Below, piece by piece: positions 50,211 through 57,555 of a DNA stretch of 64,000 bases. The DNA comes from Eubacteriaceae bacterium (GTDB lineage Bacteria > Bacillota > Clostridia > Peptostreptococcales > Anaerovoracaceae): NCBI GenBank assembly GCA_902362805.1, contig CABIXY010000001.1, forward strand, positions 550,358 through 614,357, read 5' to 3'. The notes under the pieces are model-generated. The model saw nothing but the letters and a program-made list of their open reading frames with translations, did no database searches and had not been told where the DNA came from. Numbering within the stretch: position 1 is the first letter of the stretch; each line of letters opens with the position of its first letter. The position numbers were made by a program, and so were the translations under genes.

Positions 50211-50972
50211 TCACCTTAAATAGTCAATAATCCTCTGATACTCCGTCTCATTAATCCAGGATATCGCACAAAACTCATTAGCAAAATCCGGCGTGGTAAG
50301 ATAACAAGACACCTGACTGTCTAAAATCCTCTCAGGTTTATTAAGCCCCTGAGAGACATAATACAAATGTGTACCTGCGTCCATATCCTGCAAAGCAAAG
50401 CCTTTACCAGCGTATTTAAGGCAATAAGCAGATGCAGCATCACGATTACGCAACTTGCCAAAACTATTAAAACCAAATTTATCCGTTATCCCTTGCCAAT
50501 ACCGATAACCACCCTGTACCAATTTAGATGGATGCTTTAATATATCAAATTTTGTCAAATCATCCCATGGGATACCGCCCATAAGACCATGCATATGCCA
50601 AGCACCATCTTTATGTCTCTCTGGTATCAGCAAATATCTTAAATCATACCCATTTTGCTTACGCCTATCCCTTATGTACTGACTAAAGTCCTTACGCCAT
50701 CTGCCTAAATCATATCGGTCATACTTACGTGGATCTAGTGTAAATGTAACAAAATAATCCCACTCATTACACTTACCGTATCCCAAAATCGCATTCTTTG
50801 CACGCGATACTGACGATGCAAATCTATCCCCAATCTTGTCATACTCTACCCCAATACCATCATCAACATCATCGTATAAACGCAACCTATCCGATACAGA
50901 CCTACGCAAATAAGTAACACGATAATCATGACCATACTTCACAATGTTGATATCATAATATTGCACCCGCAC
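50211..50972 (-). CDS. Rolling-circle replication initiator (HUH endonuclease, gpII-like)
   Basis: 253 aa, GTG start after GGAGGG. YFVTFTLDPRKYDRYDLGRW is motif 1, GAWHMHGLMGG contains the HUH pair (H-M-H) for the metal, and SAYCLKYAGKGF carries the catalytic Tyr with the supporting Lys. Nicks the double-stranded origin to drive plus-strand synthesis. Ends 4 bp before the integrase start. Confidence 0.92.
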   Translation of the reverse strand: MRVQYYDINIVKYGHDYRVTYLRRSVSDRLRLYDDVDDGIGVEYDKIGDRFASSVSRAKNAILGYGKCNEWDYFVTFTLDPRKYDRYDLGRWRKDFSQYIRDRRKQNGYDLRYLLIPERHKDGAWHMHGLMGGIPWDDLTKFDILKHPSKLVQGGYRYWQGITDKFGFNSFGKLRNRDAASAYCLKYAGKGFALQDMDAGTHLYYVSQGLNKPERILDSQVSCYLTTPDFANEFCAISWINETEYQRIIDYLR

Positions 50973-51025
50973 TACTTTATCCCTCCGATTAACGTTAGTT
51001 TTTGTTCAGGGTTTCCCGCTTTGTG

Positions 51026-51721
51026 TTACGTAGTCAAGTATAGAGGGCTCCGGCGCAAGCGGAGCGGAGGGCACCCCCTCGCCCCCTTTCCGCTCCATTT
51101 GTGCCTTGCCAGCTTACGTGACTTGTAACGCCCAGCGTCGTGACCGTCAAACATCATATAGGAGTCATACAGCTTCGCAATACGCTTGCGGTAGACAATG
51201 ACATCATGGCTGACCTTCATCTTCTGCCCATACCACCGTTGCACCGCCAGGAAGGCGGTGACCGGGAGAATGCGGAAGTAATTGCCAATCTTCATATGGG
51301 CAACCTCATACTCAATCAAACAACGTATCTGCCTGTCAATCATACGGTCATTCTGAGCGATCAAGATAAAGTCAAACCCAAGCTTCCTATGTTGCGTAAA
51401 GAAAATAATCCAGTCCATACGGCTGTGGGAATCAGTATTCCAATTACGGCTGTTAAACACAACCTGGGCTTCATCAATCACAACGAGGGTCTGACCCTCC
51501 ACGCCCATCTTATGCCTAAACCTGGCATAGTTATATAACCGTCTGACTGTCAACTGCGAATTATCAAGGTACGTGAAGTCAGACGTATCCAAAGAAAGCG
51601 GGAAGTTCGCAATGACCTTGTTTTTTCGCTTACCTTTCCGACGTTTCAGCCTGTAATAGATATCAGCAGTAGCATGATAGCTTTTTCCACTGCCAGGCGT
51701 TCCGCTATATAGCCAAATCAT
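51026..51721 (-). CDS. Zot/pI-type morphogenesis ATPase
   Basis: 231 aa. Walker A GTPGSGKSYHA at the N-terminus, Walker B TLVVIDEAQVVF, and FTQHRKLGFDFILIAQNDRMIDRQIR after it, the marker of the Zonular occludens toxin family required for inovirus assembly. A hydrophobic segment (FRILPVTAFLAVQRW) follows, but there is no long extracellular domain. The 3' end is GC-rich with an inverted repeat GGAGCGGA/TCCGCTCC (51061-51096). Confidence 0.95.
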   Translation of the reverse strand: MIWLYSGTPGSGKSYHATADIYYRLKRRKGKRKNKVIANFPLSLDTSDFTYLDNSQLTVRRLYNYARFRHKMGVEGQTLVVIDEAQVVFNSRNWNTDSHSRMDWIIFFTQHRKLGFDFILIAQNDRMIDRQIRCLIEYEVAHMKIGNYFRILPVTAFLAVQRWYGQKMKVSHDVIVYRKRIAKLYDSYMMFDGHDAGRYKSRKLARHKWSGKGARGCPPLRLRRSPLYLTT

Positions 51722-51733
51722 ATTAAAACCTCC

Positions 51734-51991
51734 CTACTGAATCACCTTGACCCATCTCGCCCATATGCTGTACAGATAGTACATGCCGACAGAGACAAGC
51801 CAAAGCTCTAAAATTGCAACAAAATCGGATATCGGTACAAAGTAATTTATCTTCGCAAGCAAGTCTGCAAACTCACTGCCAGCAATCCACTTGAAAGGGC
51901 TCTTAGGCAGAAGGCTGACAAGGAAAGACAAAACTGCCGCAATCGCATCAAGAATAAACTGCAAAAACTTAGCCAATGCTGTAAAAAACAT
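51734..51991 (-). CDS. Small membrane protein, candidate minor coat (pVI/DUF2523-like)
   Basis: 85 aa, three hydrophobic stretches: FFTALAKFLQFILDAIAAVLSFLVSLL, INYFVPISDFVAILELWLV, GMYYLYSIW. Lies between the adsorption protein and Zot, where filamentous phages encode their pVI-type end-cap protein. GGTAAGGGGG-type ribosome site. Assignment rests on position and topology. Confidence 0.75.
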   Translation of the reverse strand: MFFTALAKFLQFILDAIAAVLSFLVSLLPKSPFKWIAGSEFADLLAKINYFVPISDFVAILELWLVSVGMYYLYSIWARWVKVIQ

Positions 51992-52003
51992 ACATATACC
52001 CCC

Positions 52004-53473
52004 TTACCATTTAATCCAGTCACGAGTACGGCTGATTAATATATAACCAAACCAGAAGTCACAAACAAATCTGAAAAACAAAATAGGAATCCTATACGGC
52101 GTCAAATCTACGGTATGATTCACCTTGAAAAAGGTTGTAGCCAATTTTATATTAAAGCTGTACCCGGCAGAATCAGCAGCCAGGGACTTGATACCCTTGA
52201 CAAAATCAAAAGGAATACAGAACGGGAAGACTTCCGTCAACCCCACCTTGAACTTGCTAAAGTCCAATTTGAACTCAGACGGATTAAAGAAATCAGATAG
52301 GGTATCAGCAATGGAGCCAGCAATATCGCCTACAGCATCAACAACGGCAGTAATTCCACCTGCTATAGCTTCCGGAATTGCACACACGCCGTCCCATACC
52401 TTTTCTAACCAGCCTATAATTGTGCCTTCACCTTCTGCAGTGCCTACATCGGTACGGACATCAGAAGGTATCGTCGTACTGTTTACACCTGTCTGAGGAA
52501 TCGTAAGCGGTGTTTCCGTGGTCAGTGGCTTGCTTGCCGTATTGCTTGGGAATGTAGTTGTGGCACCTGCTGAGTCAACTACTTCTTTAGGGAAATAAGT
52601 TGTGTCGGTCTTTACATTAGTGTCCGGAAATGTAGTTATATTTCCTGCTTTATCACTGTAATTAAGCGGTAAATACATAGTTAATGTACCAAATATAAAA
52701 ACATATTTATACCTCTCATCTGTATTTGGATGAGAGGAAGAATTTACATTATTATATGTAATGCCTGCTACCGTTGCAGAAACAAAAGAATAGAGTTTAT
52801 CCCCTAAAGAATTACTACCATATAAAGTGTAAGCACCATTATCGTAAGAAACCAAATACCAGCCACTACCAGACCCATTAGCATAATAATAAAAAGGCTT
52901 ATTAAGAAGCGGAAATGATGTTGTTATTGGTAAAAGCAAAGCTTCTGAAGCTGCTTTCCAACTACCATATTTATCATAACCTTGTACATAAGCGTTATAT
53001 CCCAAATTTGAAAGATAGATCGATGAACAATCAATTCCCTGAAATTGGGCATTACAAAGACCGCCAACAGTAAAATCCCCAAGAAACGTATTACCCACCT
53101 GTTCAAATCCTGTATAATCCTGGCTCGCAAACCAATCAGCAACAGCATTGACTATCGACTTTGTTGCTTTAAAAGTAAATTTATCTGAACCAACGAGACC
53201 ATACTCCATTGCAATTGCAGCAACGTCGGACAACGCTTGACCTGCAAGGGAATTATAAAAAGCAGTCGCAACATGTTCCAAATCTGCATCAGTGGCAGAC
53301 ATGACACCACAGGCGACCAGGATAGTGGCGCATATCGCATAGCCTGGAATCATCCATGCAATAGCATGGGAATACTGCACAAACACACCACCAAACACAA
53401 GGCAGAATATCAATAATGCAATTAGTAAAATACGCAATATTCTGTTGCTGATAAAATGATTGAATATATACAT
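52004..53473 (-). CDS. Minor coat/adsorption protein (pIII-like)
   Basis: 489 aa, the largest phage protein. Signal-like helix at the N-terminus (ILRILLIALLIFCLVFGGVFVQYSHA), a further hydrophobic stretch, a long extracellular region rich in Ser, Thr, Asn, Tyr, a Thr/Pro linker (TASKPLTTETPLTIPQTG), then helices and a C-terminal membrane anchor (PYRIPILFFRFVCDFWFGYILI). This layout, N-terminal receptor part and membrane-held tail, is that of inovirus pIII. Receptor unknown. Confidence 0.85.
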   Translation of the reverse strand: MYIFNHFISNRILRILLIALLIFCLVFGGVFVQYSHAIAWMIPGYAICATILVACGVMSATDADLEHVATAFYNSLAGQALSDVAAIAMEYGLVGSDKFTFKATKSIVNAVADWFASQDYTGFEQVGNTFLGDFTVGGLCNAQFQGIDCSSIYLSNLGYNAYVQGYDKYGSWKAASEALLLPITTSFPLLNKPFYYYANGSGSGWYLVSYDNGAYTLYGSNSLGDKLYSFVSATVAGITYNNVNSSSHPNTDERYKYVFIFGTLTMYLPLNYSDKAGNITTFPDTNVKTDTTYFPKEVVDSAGATTTFPSNTASKPLTTETPLTIPQTGVNSTTIPSDVRTDVGTAEGEGTIIGWLEKVWDGVCAIPEAIAGGITAVVDAVGDIAGSIADTLSDFFNPSEFKLDFSKFKVGLTEVFPFCIPFDFVKGIKSLAADSAGYSFNIKLATTFFKVNHTVDLTPYRIPILFFRFVCDFWFGYILISRTRDWIKW

Positions 53474-53541
53474 AATGCCTCCTTAAAAGAAAAAGGGGAC
53501 GAATCCGCCCCCCTGTCCTTATTTGTAATAACAGATAATTG

Positions 53542-53709
53542 CTATTTTGCCATACCCTTGAACTTCGTCCAGAGCACCTTAGCACCCCAGAAAATGACAG
53601 AAAGCCCAATAGCTGCAGCAATAATCGGCGCAGCCTGTGCGCTGACATCAGCCACCGCAGCAGTAACAGCAGTCGTTACACTTGCCATAGTAGATACATC
53701 TCCTTCCAT
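53542..53709 (-). CDS. Inovirus major coat protein (pVIII-like)
   Basis: 55 aa. MEGDVSTMAS, Ala/Thr/Val-rich amphipathic part (VTTAVTAAVADVSAQAA), membrane helix PIIAAAIGLSVIFWGAKVLW, and basic end TKFKGMAK. This is the classic pVIII architecture: acidic start, hydrophobic core, positive C-terminus facing the DNA. Two starts are possible: ATG 53709 (GGAG upstream) or ATG 53688 (AAGGAG upstream). A classical cleaved signal is missing. Confidence 0.87.
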   Translation of the reverse strand: MEGDVSTMASVTTAVTAAVADVSAQAAPIIAAAIGLSVIFWGAKVLWTKFKGMAK

Positions 53710-53732
53710 TTTTTTACTCTCCTTTTATTTAT

Positions 53733-53831
53733 TTAAATGCTGTGCAGCATTTCCATAACCAAGTGCACAAAATACCCAAAAACAAGTATGATGCACCCTG
53801 CAGAAAACCCCTCAAAAATCAACTGTTCCAT
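53733..53831 (-). CDS. 32-aa membrane mini-protein of the phage
   Basis: Starts MEQLIFEGFSAGCIIL and continues as one membrane helix ending HLVMEMLHSI. GGAGGTG lies 8 nt before ATG 53831. Size and position fit pVII/pIX-type tip proteins of filamentous phages. Confidence 0.7.
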   Translation of the reverse strand: MEQLIFEGFSAGCIILVFGYFVHLVMEMLHSI

Positions 53832-53845
53832 ATGCCTGCACCTCC

Positions 53846-53986
53846 CTATCTTTTCAAAAAGTAAAAAATTAGAAATGCAAGGAACAGACCGCAGAGCACG
53901 GCGGTAAACCCTGCGCAGTATGCCACGGCTTCCCCGATGTCACAGACCTTGTCTATGAGCATAACCGCCTGTTGTGTGCTAATCAT
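53846..53986 (-). CDS. 46-aa membrane mini-protein of the phage
   Basis: Short polar start MISTQQAVMLIDKVCDIGE, then a membrane helix CAGFTAVLCGLFLAFLIFYF and a KR end. GGAGGTAG precedes ATG 53986. Likely the other tip protein (pVII/pIX type) or an alternative coat subunit. Confidence 0.7.
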   Translation of the reverse strand: MISTQQAVMLIDKVCDIGEAVAYCAGFTAVLCGLFLAFLIFYFLKR

Positions 53987-54064
53987 GTGTACTACCTCCA
54001 TTTATGCAGGACAATAACGGTTTCCGAAAAATAATAAAAGACCGCTTATATGGATGGACTTTAT

Positions 54065-54155
54065 TGATTGTTCAATCATACGGCACGGCTCCTGTGCTCC
54101 GCTAGGCCCTCCCAAATCATTTCATGGACGATTTGGGACCCGCCTTGGAGCCGTG
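54065..54155. other. Phage intergenic cruciform: candidate packaging signal and/or origin
   Basis: Small hairpin TGATTG/CAATCA (54065-54078), then a large stem CACGGCTCC (54084-54092) / GGAGCCGTG (54147-54155) enclosing a second perfect stem CCCAAATC (54111-54118) / GATTTGGG (54130-54137). It lies in the only long non-coding interval of the phage (53987-54191). Filamentous phages keep packaging signal and replication origins in such a region. Confidence 0.7.
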
Positions 54156-54191
54156 TCATACGTTTATCCATACTAGCTTTGTCAAAGGGCG

Positions 54192-54440
54192 TTAAGCCCG
54201 GGGTTTTGTTTCCGGAACCACATTCACGGCACGCCTGTACTTATCGTAATACACTTCGATTTCCGTCCCCGGCGTAAGTTTCGCCAGGTCTGGTACAAGC
54301 GCACAATCAGCCTTTATTTCTTCACATTTCAGACCAACTACGCCGTCCTGCGGGTATGTCACATAGAGTTTGGCAAAATTGATTTCCTTGCCTGTATTCC
54401 TGTCGTTAAATGTTCCCCTCATGTGTCCTATGTACTTCAT
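54192..54440 (-). CDS. Small phage protein, candidate ssDNA-binding protein (gpV position)
   Basis: 82 aa. Strand-rich: MKYIGHMRGTFNDR, KEINFAKLYVTYPQDGVVGLKCEEIKAD, GTEIEVYYDKYRRAVNVVPE, compatible with a small OB fold and the size of gpV-type proteins. GGAAGGAG precedes ATG 54440. No similarity can be claimed from sight alone; the role is inferred from position, size and predicted fold. Confidence 0.62.
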   Translation of the reverse strand: MKYIGHMRGTFNDRNTGKEINFAKLYVTYPQDGVVGLKCEEIKADCALVPDLAKLTPGTEIEVYYDKYRRAVNVVPETKPRA

Positions 54441-54499
54441 TTCTTTTCTCCTTCCGCCACTATCGCCCGTGGTCAGGCTTCTTAAAATTCAAATTTATA

Positions 54500-54706
54500 T
54501 TAATAACGGCGTGATAAAAGCTGAATACGAACAAAATCGTCCGACTTAAAACAAACTTCATCAACAGCCTTTTTAAAACATTTTTCAGAATCACAAAGTT
54601 CAAGAAGAATATCGCCATATGTCATAGCTATCTGTTTACCTTTATGATTGTAAATGCTCCAGTGACGAACATTCTGATTCTTTGTTACAAATTCTTTCAA
54701 CAACAT
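54500..54706 (-). CDS. Small phage protein of unknown function
   Basis: 68 aa from ATG 54706, after GGAGGT; the in-frame upstream start has no such site. Mixed alpha/beta: LLKEFVTKNQNVRHWSIYNHKGKQIAMTYGDILLEL, ending DFVRIQLLSRRY. First gene of the phage's leftward transcript, immediately after the operator region. Confidence 0.65.
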   Translation of the reverse strand: MLLKEFVTKNQNVRHWSIYNHKGKQIAMTYGDILLELCDSEKCFKKAVDEVCFKSDDFVRIQLLSRRY

Positions 54707-54811
54707 CTCGATACCTCCTGCACTATAGCCCATGTCCAGGCTTTTAATTGTATTTGTCAGTCAAATATGATAAAATATATAGCTAACAAAGTAGAATTTT
54801 GATGTTACTAT

Positions 54812-54878
54812 TTAGAACTTTTATTTGATTATACGATGCAAATTAGAACTTGTCAAGTGAAAAGTTCTAATTTAGAAC
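54812..54878. promoter_or_regulatory. Phage repressor operators
   Basis: TTAGAACTT at 54812 and 54843, AAGTTCTAA at 54862 and TTAGAAC at 54872. The middle two form a perfect 12-bp inverted pair (54840-54851 / 54862-54873). They lie between the divergent XRE repressor and the phage early genes, the normal place for a lysogeny switch. Confidence 0.8.
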
Positions 54879-54888
54879 GAGAGGGAAT

Positions 54889-55209
54889 ATGGAAACAATA
54901 GGTGAAAGAGTAAAAAGACTGAGAAAAAACAAGGGATTGCAACAAAAAGACCTAGCTGAACTCATGAATATAAATCGACTAACGATAACGAAGATAGAGA
55001 ACGGAAATCATCAAGGCAGTTTTGAATTAATCAAGAAACTAAGTGAAACGCTAGAAGTTAGCGCAGACTATTTATTAACGGGGGAAAGATACGAAAAAGA
55101 ACATAATGACGGACTTAGCGAGGAAGGTCAAAAATTACTAAAGGAATACAAAGAGTACCTAAATCAAAAGTATCCAAAGAAACAATTTGAAGAAGTTGGA
55201 AATTTATAA
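54889..55209 (+). CDS. XRE family phage repressor
   Basis: 106 aa. HTH_3: IGERVKRLRKNKGLQQKDLAELMNINRLTITKIENGNHQGSFELIKKLSETLEVSADYLLTGE, then a charged tail. GAGAGGG precedes the ATG, and operators lie directly upstream. The only prophage gene on the plus strand; probably keeps the phage silent and controls its own level. Confidence 0.92.
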   Translation: METIGERVKRLRKNKGLQQKDLAELMNINRLTITKIENGNHQGSFELIKKLSETLEVSADYLLTGERYEKEHNDGLSEEGQKLLKEYKEYLNQKYPKKQFEEVGNL

Positions 55210-55244
55210 TTATCAAGAAATGGAATAAGAAATGATTACAAAAC

Positions 55245-55290
55245 CTCTTAATCAGGGTGTCCAGGGTTCGAGCCCCTGTGGGTGTACCAT
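55245..55290 (+). repeat. attR: duplicated tRNA-Lys 3' half
   Basis: 45 of 46 bases equal 49208-49253 (A to G change after GGTTCG). The 5' half of the tRNA is missing here. A further 17-bp copy of the tRNA end, CCCCTGTGGGTGTACCA, lies at 55472-55488. Confidence 0.92.
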
Positions 55291-55324
55291 AGAAAAACAG
55301 ATACCAAACGGTATCTGTTTTTCT
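55291..55324 (+). terminator. Original tRNA terminator, now behind attR
   Basis: AGAAAAACAGATACC / GGTATCTGTTTTTCT. The next 150 bp hold only a hairpin CTCACCAGTCC/GGACTGGTGAG (55378-55402). Confidence 0.88.
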
Positions 55325-55622
55325 ATACTTACAATCAGGAACAGGGGCGAGAACCCGAAAGGGCGCGACTGTGAAGCTCACCAGTCCGGTGGACTGGTGA
55401 GCAAGGAGCGGTCCAAGCCGACTGAAAAAGGAGGCGCAGGACGGCAGGCTTGCGGGAGCAAGACTGCGAAGCCCCTGTGGGTGTACCAAATAAAAGGGGC
55501 TGTGAAAAAATGATTTGACATTTTTTCTCGGCCCCTTTTTTTAATTGCAATGTAAAAAACCATGCTGCTTTTCTTAAAGCAGGGCATAGTTCCCCTTACC
55601 CCATAATTTTAGTGCTTTTAAG

Positions 55623-57203
55623 TTATGCGGTTTGCCGAAGCTTCATTTGTTTGTTGTAGTATTTGTAAAGGTTATGGCCTATGGCGACCAGGAAGATCTC
55701 TAACTCTACAGATTTTAACCCTCTCCTTACGATCCTCTTGTACCATCTGTCTTTTTTCATGATTCCAAATGTGCCTTCCGCCTGTATGGAACGGTTCATC
55801 CTCAGCAATGCCCCCTGTATGCTTTCCAGGTTCCCAATGACTTCCTCATGCATGGATGTCAGCTCGTCATTGATCCTTATGGAACGGTCTTTATCCGTCT
55901 TCTTACATTGCTGTGCATACGGGCAGTCCGTACAGTCCTCACAGACGTACACTTCCTCCTGCCTTCCATATCTGTTCCCTTTCACGTCCTTCCTGTAGGC
56001 AAGATGGAATGCCTTTCCGTTGGGGCATCGTAAGTTCCCGTCTCCATCAATTTTGAAGTTCACCGCCCTGAACGGGTCTTCATGATATTCCCTGTCTTTC
56101 GTTTCTTTCCTGTACATTGGGAATTTCATATACTTTTCCATTCCATTCTGTTCACAGAAGATGTAGTTGTTGTAGGAGCCATAGCCGGCATCACCGACAG
56201 GGTATTCAGGATAATGCCCATAGGTGTTTTTGAACTTTTCCATCAATGGCACGAAGCAGTCCATGTCACTGCGGTACTGGTTTACATCCACTACCGCTAT
56301 ATATTCGTCCGCAACCCCGATCTGTACATTATACGCCGGCAGGAGCTGGTCGTTGCCCATATAGTCCGTCTTGATCCTCATAAACGTTGCGTCATGGTCC
56401 GTCTTGGAATAGCTGTTACGGCCTTCCCCGCATATATGTGCTTTTTCTATGTACTCTTCCAGCTTGTCTGCATATCCCTCCAGTTTTTCATATTGGCGCT
56501 GATAAATGGTCTTGCGATGTCCTCTTCCGTATACGAAGGCACCCTTGTCAACCTGGAGCAGATGCCCGTATCTGTCAAGGATCTGTCTTAACCCCTGCGG
56601 TGCGTATTCCGTATTTGTCTGGATCTTCATGCCTGATGGTGCCAGCACTGCATTCATTTCCTCCAGCAGCCCGGTGATTTTACCATACAGGCGGTATCTG
56701 GACTTTTCCGTTGACTTTTTCCAGACCCAGCTGTATTTGTTGGCATTTGCCTCGAACTTTGAGCCGTCTATATACAGATGGTTCAGGTCAACCTTTTCCT
56801 TGTCGAATATTGCCCGGTTGATCTGGTCAAACAGGCCTTCGATTGAATCTGCAAGGACTTCGTTGATGAAATATCCGAAGCTCCTGTAGGATGGCGTATC
56901 ATTGTCCATCAGATACATGAACCTGATATTTGCCTTGCAGCTGTCTTCAAGTTCCCTTAGTGACAGATATCCTTTTGTCATGAATCCGAAGAGCACCGTT
57001 TTCAACATATTGACGGGATTGTATCTTTTCCTGCCTGTATCGTGCCTGGGCAGATCCTTTAAATACCTTTTTAAATCAATTCCCTCCATGAATTCGTCAA
57101 ATATTAAAACGGGATCACAGATATCCAGAAAATCTGAAATATACATTGGCATTCTGCCTTGTTTTGGTCTACAATATGATGTAGTGGTTAGATTGTTTTT
57201 CAT
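55623..57203 (-). CDS. IS1182 family DDE transposase
   Basis: 526 aa, full length. N-terminal IS1182 region (MPMYISDFLDICDPVLIFDEFMEGIDLKRY; YNPVNMLKTVLFGFMTKGYLSLRELEDSCK), then YIDGSKFEANANKYSWVWKK with the first catalytic Asp, YPVGDAGYGSYNNY with the second, and QAEGTFGIMKKDRWYKRIVRRG with the Glu. A Cys-rich insert CEDCTDCPYAQQCKK lies between D and E. Appears intact. A hairpin GCCTGCA/TGCAGGC (57225-57252) upstream could limit its expression. Confidence 0.96.
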   Translation of the reverse strand: MKNNLTTTSYCRPKQGRMPMYISDFLDICDPVLIFDEFMEGIDLKRYLKDLPRHDTGRKRYNPVNMLKTVLFGFMTKGYLSLRELEDSCKANIRFMYLMDNDTPSYRSFGYFINEVLADSIEGLFDQINRAIFDKEKVDLNHLYIDGSKFEANANKYSWVWKKSTEKSRYRLYGKITGLLEEMNAVLAPSGMKIQTNTEYAPQGLRQILDRYGHLLQVDKGAFVYGRGHRKTIYQRQYEKLEGYADKLEEYIEKAHICGEGRNSYSKTDHDATFMRIKTDYMGNDQLLPAYNVQIGVADEYIAVVDVNQYRSDMDCFVPLMEKFKNTYGHYPEYPVGDAGYGSYNNYIFCEQNGMEKYMKFPMYRKETKDREYHEDPFRAVNFKIDGDGNLRCPNGKAFHLAYRKDVKGNRYGRQEEVYVCEDCTDCPYAQQCKKTDKDRSIRINDELTSMHEEVIGNLESIQGALLRMNRSIQAEGTFGIMKKDRWYKRIVRRGLKSVELEIFLVAIGHNLYKYYNKQMKLRQTA

Positions 57204-57290
57204 ACTTACATTTTACCACTAAAAGCCTGCAGATCCTTGGAAATGCAGGCTCTTTAATGCTTTTTGTTAGGTTTTTGTATACAATATGAT

Positions 57291-57330
57291 AACCCCCGTT
57301 TTATGATACAGCGATCATAAAACGGGGGTT
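57291..57330. terminator. Perfect 17-bp hairpin at the IS right end
   Basis: AACCCCCGTTTTATGAT / ATCATAAAACGGGGGTT, loop ACAGCG. Likely blocks read-in transcription to the transposase. The rest of 57331-57555 outside the IS shows no gene. Confidence 0.88.
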
Positions 57331-57555
57331 TCGTTTAGGGATTGTTTTTTCACAGCCCCTTTTATTTATGTATAATCGGGGGAAGCTATTTACATACAAT
57401 AACAATAAGATATCATTTGAGGATGAATAAACATAATATATATAGGTAATCGGTATTGACCCTACGTTTGAAAACTGGTATACTGTAAATAATCAGAAAA
57501 TTTTCACGATGCGTTTTGATAATTTGTTCACACAAGCAAAAGGGGCGTGATGATA

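Larger units (their letters stand above)
49208..55290 (-). mobile_element. Inovirus (filamentous phage) prophage in tRNA-Lys
   Basis: A 46-bp core, CTCTTAATCAGGG...GTACCAT, is present at 49208-49253 and 55245-55290 with one mismatch, giving a 6,037-bp unit, the usual size for filamentous phages. Minus-strand gene order from the right: two small early proteins, non-coding cruciform, mini membrane proteins and major coat, pIII-like adsorption protein, small membrane protein, Zot/pI, HUH Rep, integrase; a divergent XRE repressor sits at the right end. All reading frames are open, so it may be active. It lacks a recognisable secretin, as expected for a monoderm host. Confidence 0.93.
55488..57367 (-). 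mobile_element. IS1182-family insertion sequence
   Basis: Inverted ends AAAGGGGCTGTGAAAAAA at the left (to 55510) and its complement at the right (from 57345), 23 bp matching if the flanking AAATA/TATTT is counted; transposase on the minus strand between. Each end has a hairpin: GAAAAAATG/CATTTTTTC plus GGGGC/GCCCC at the left, and a 17-bp perfect stem at 57291-57330 at the right. It sits directly after the third tRNA-end copy. Confidence 0.88.

Noticed and set aside
55232..55590. Frames spanning attR and the IS left end
   Set aside because: They read across the att core, terminator and transposon end; no domain visible.
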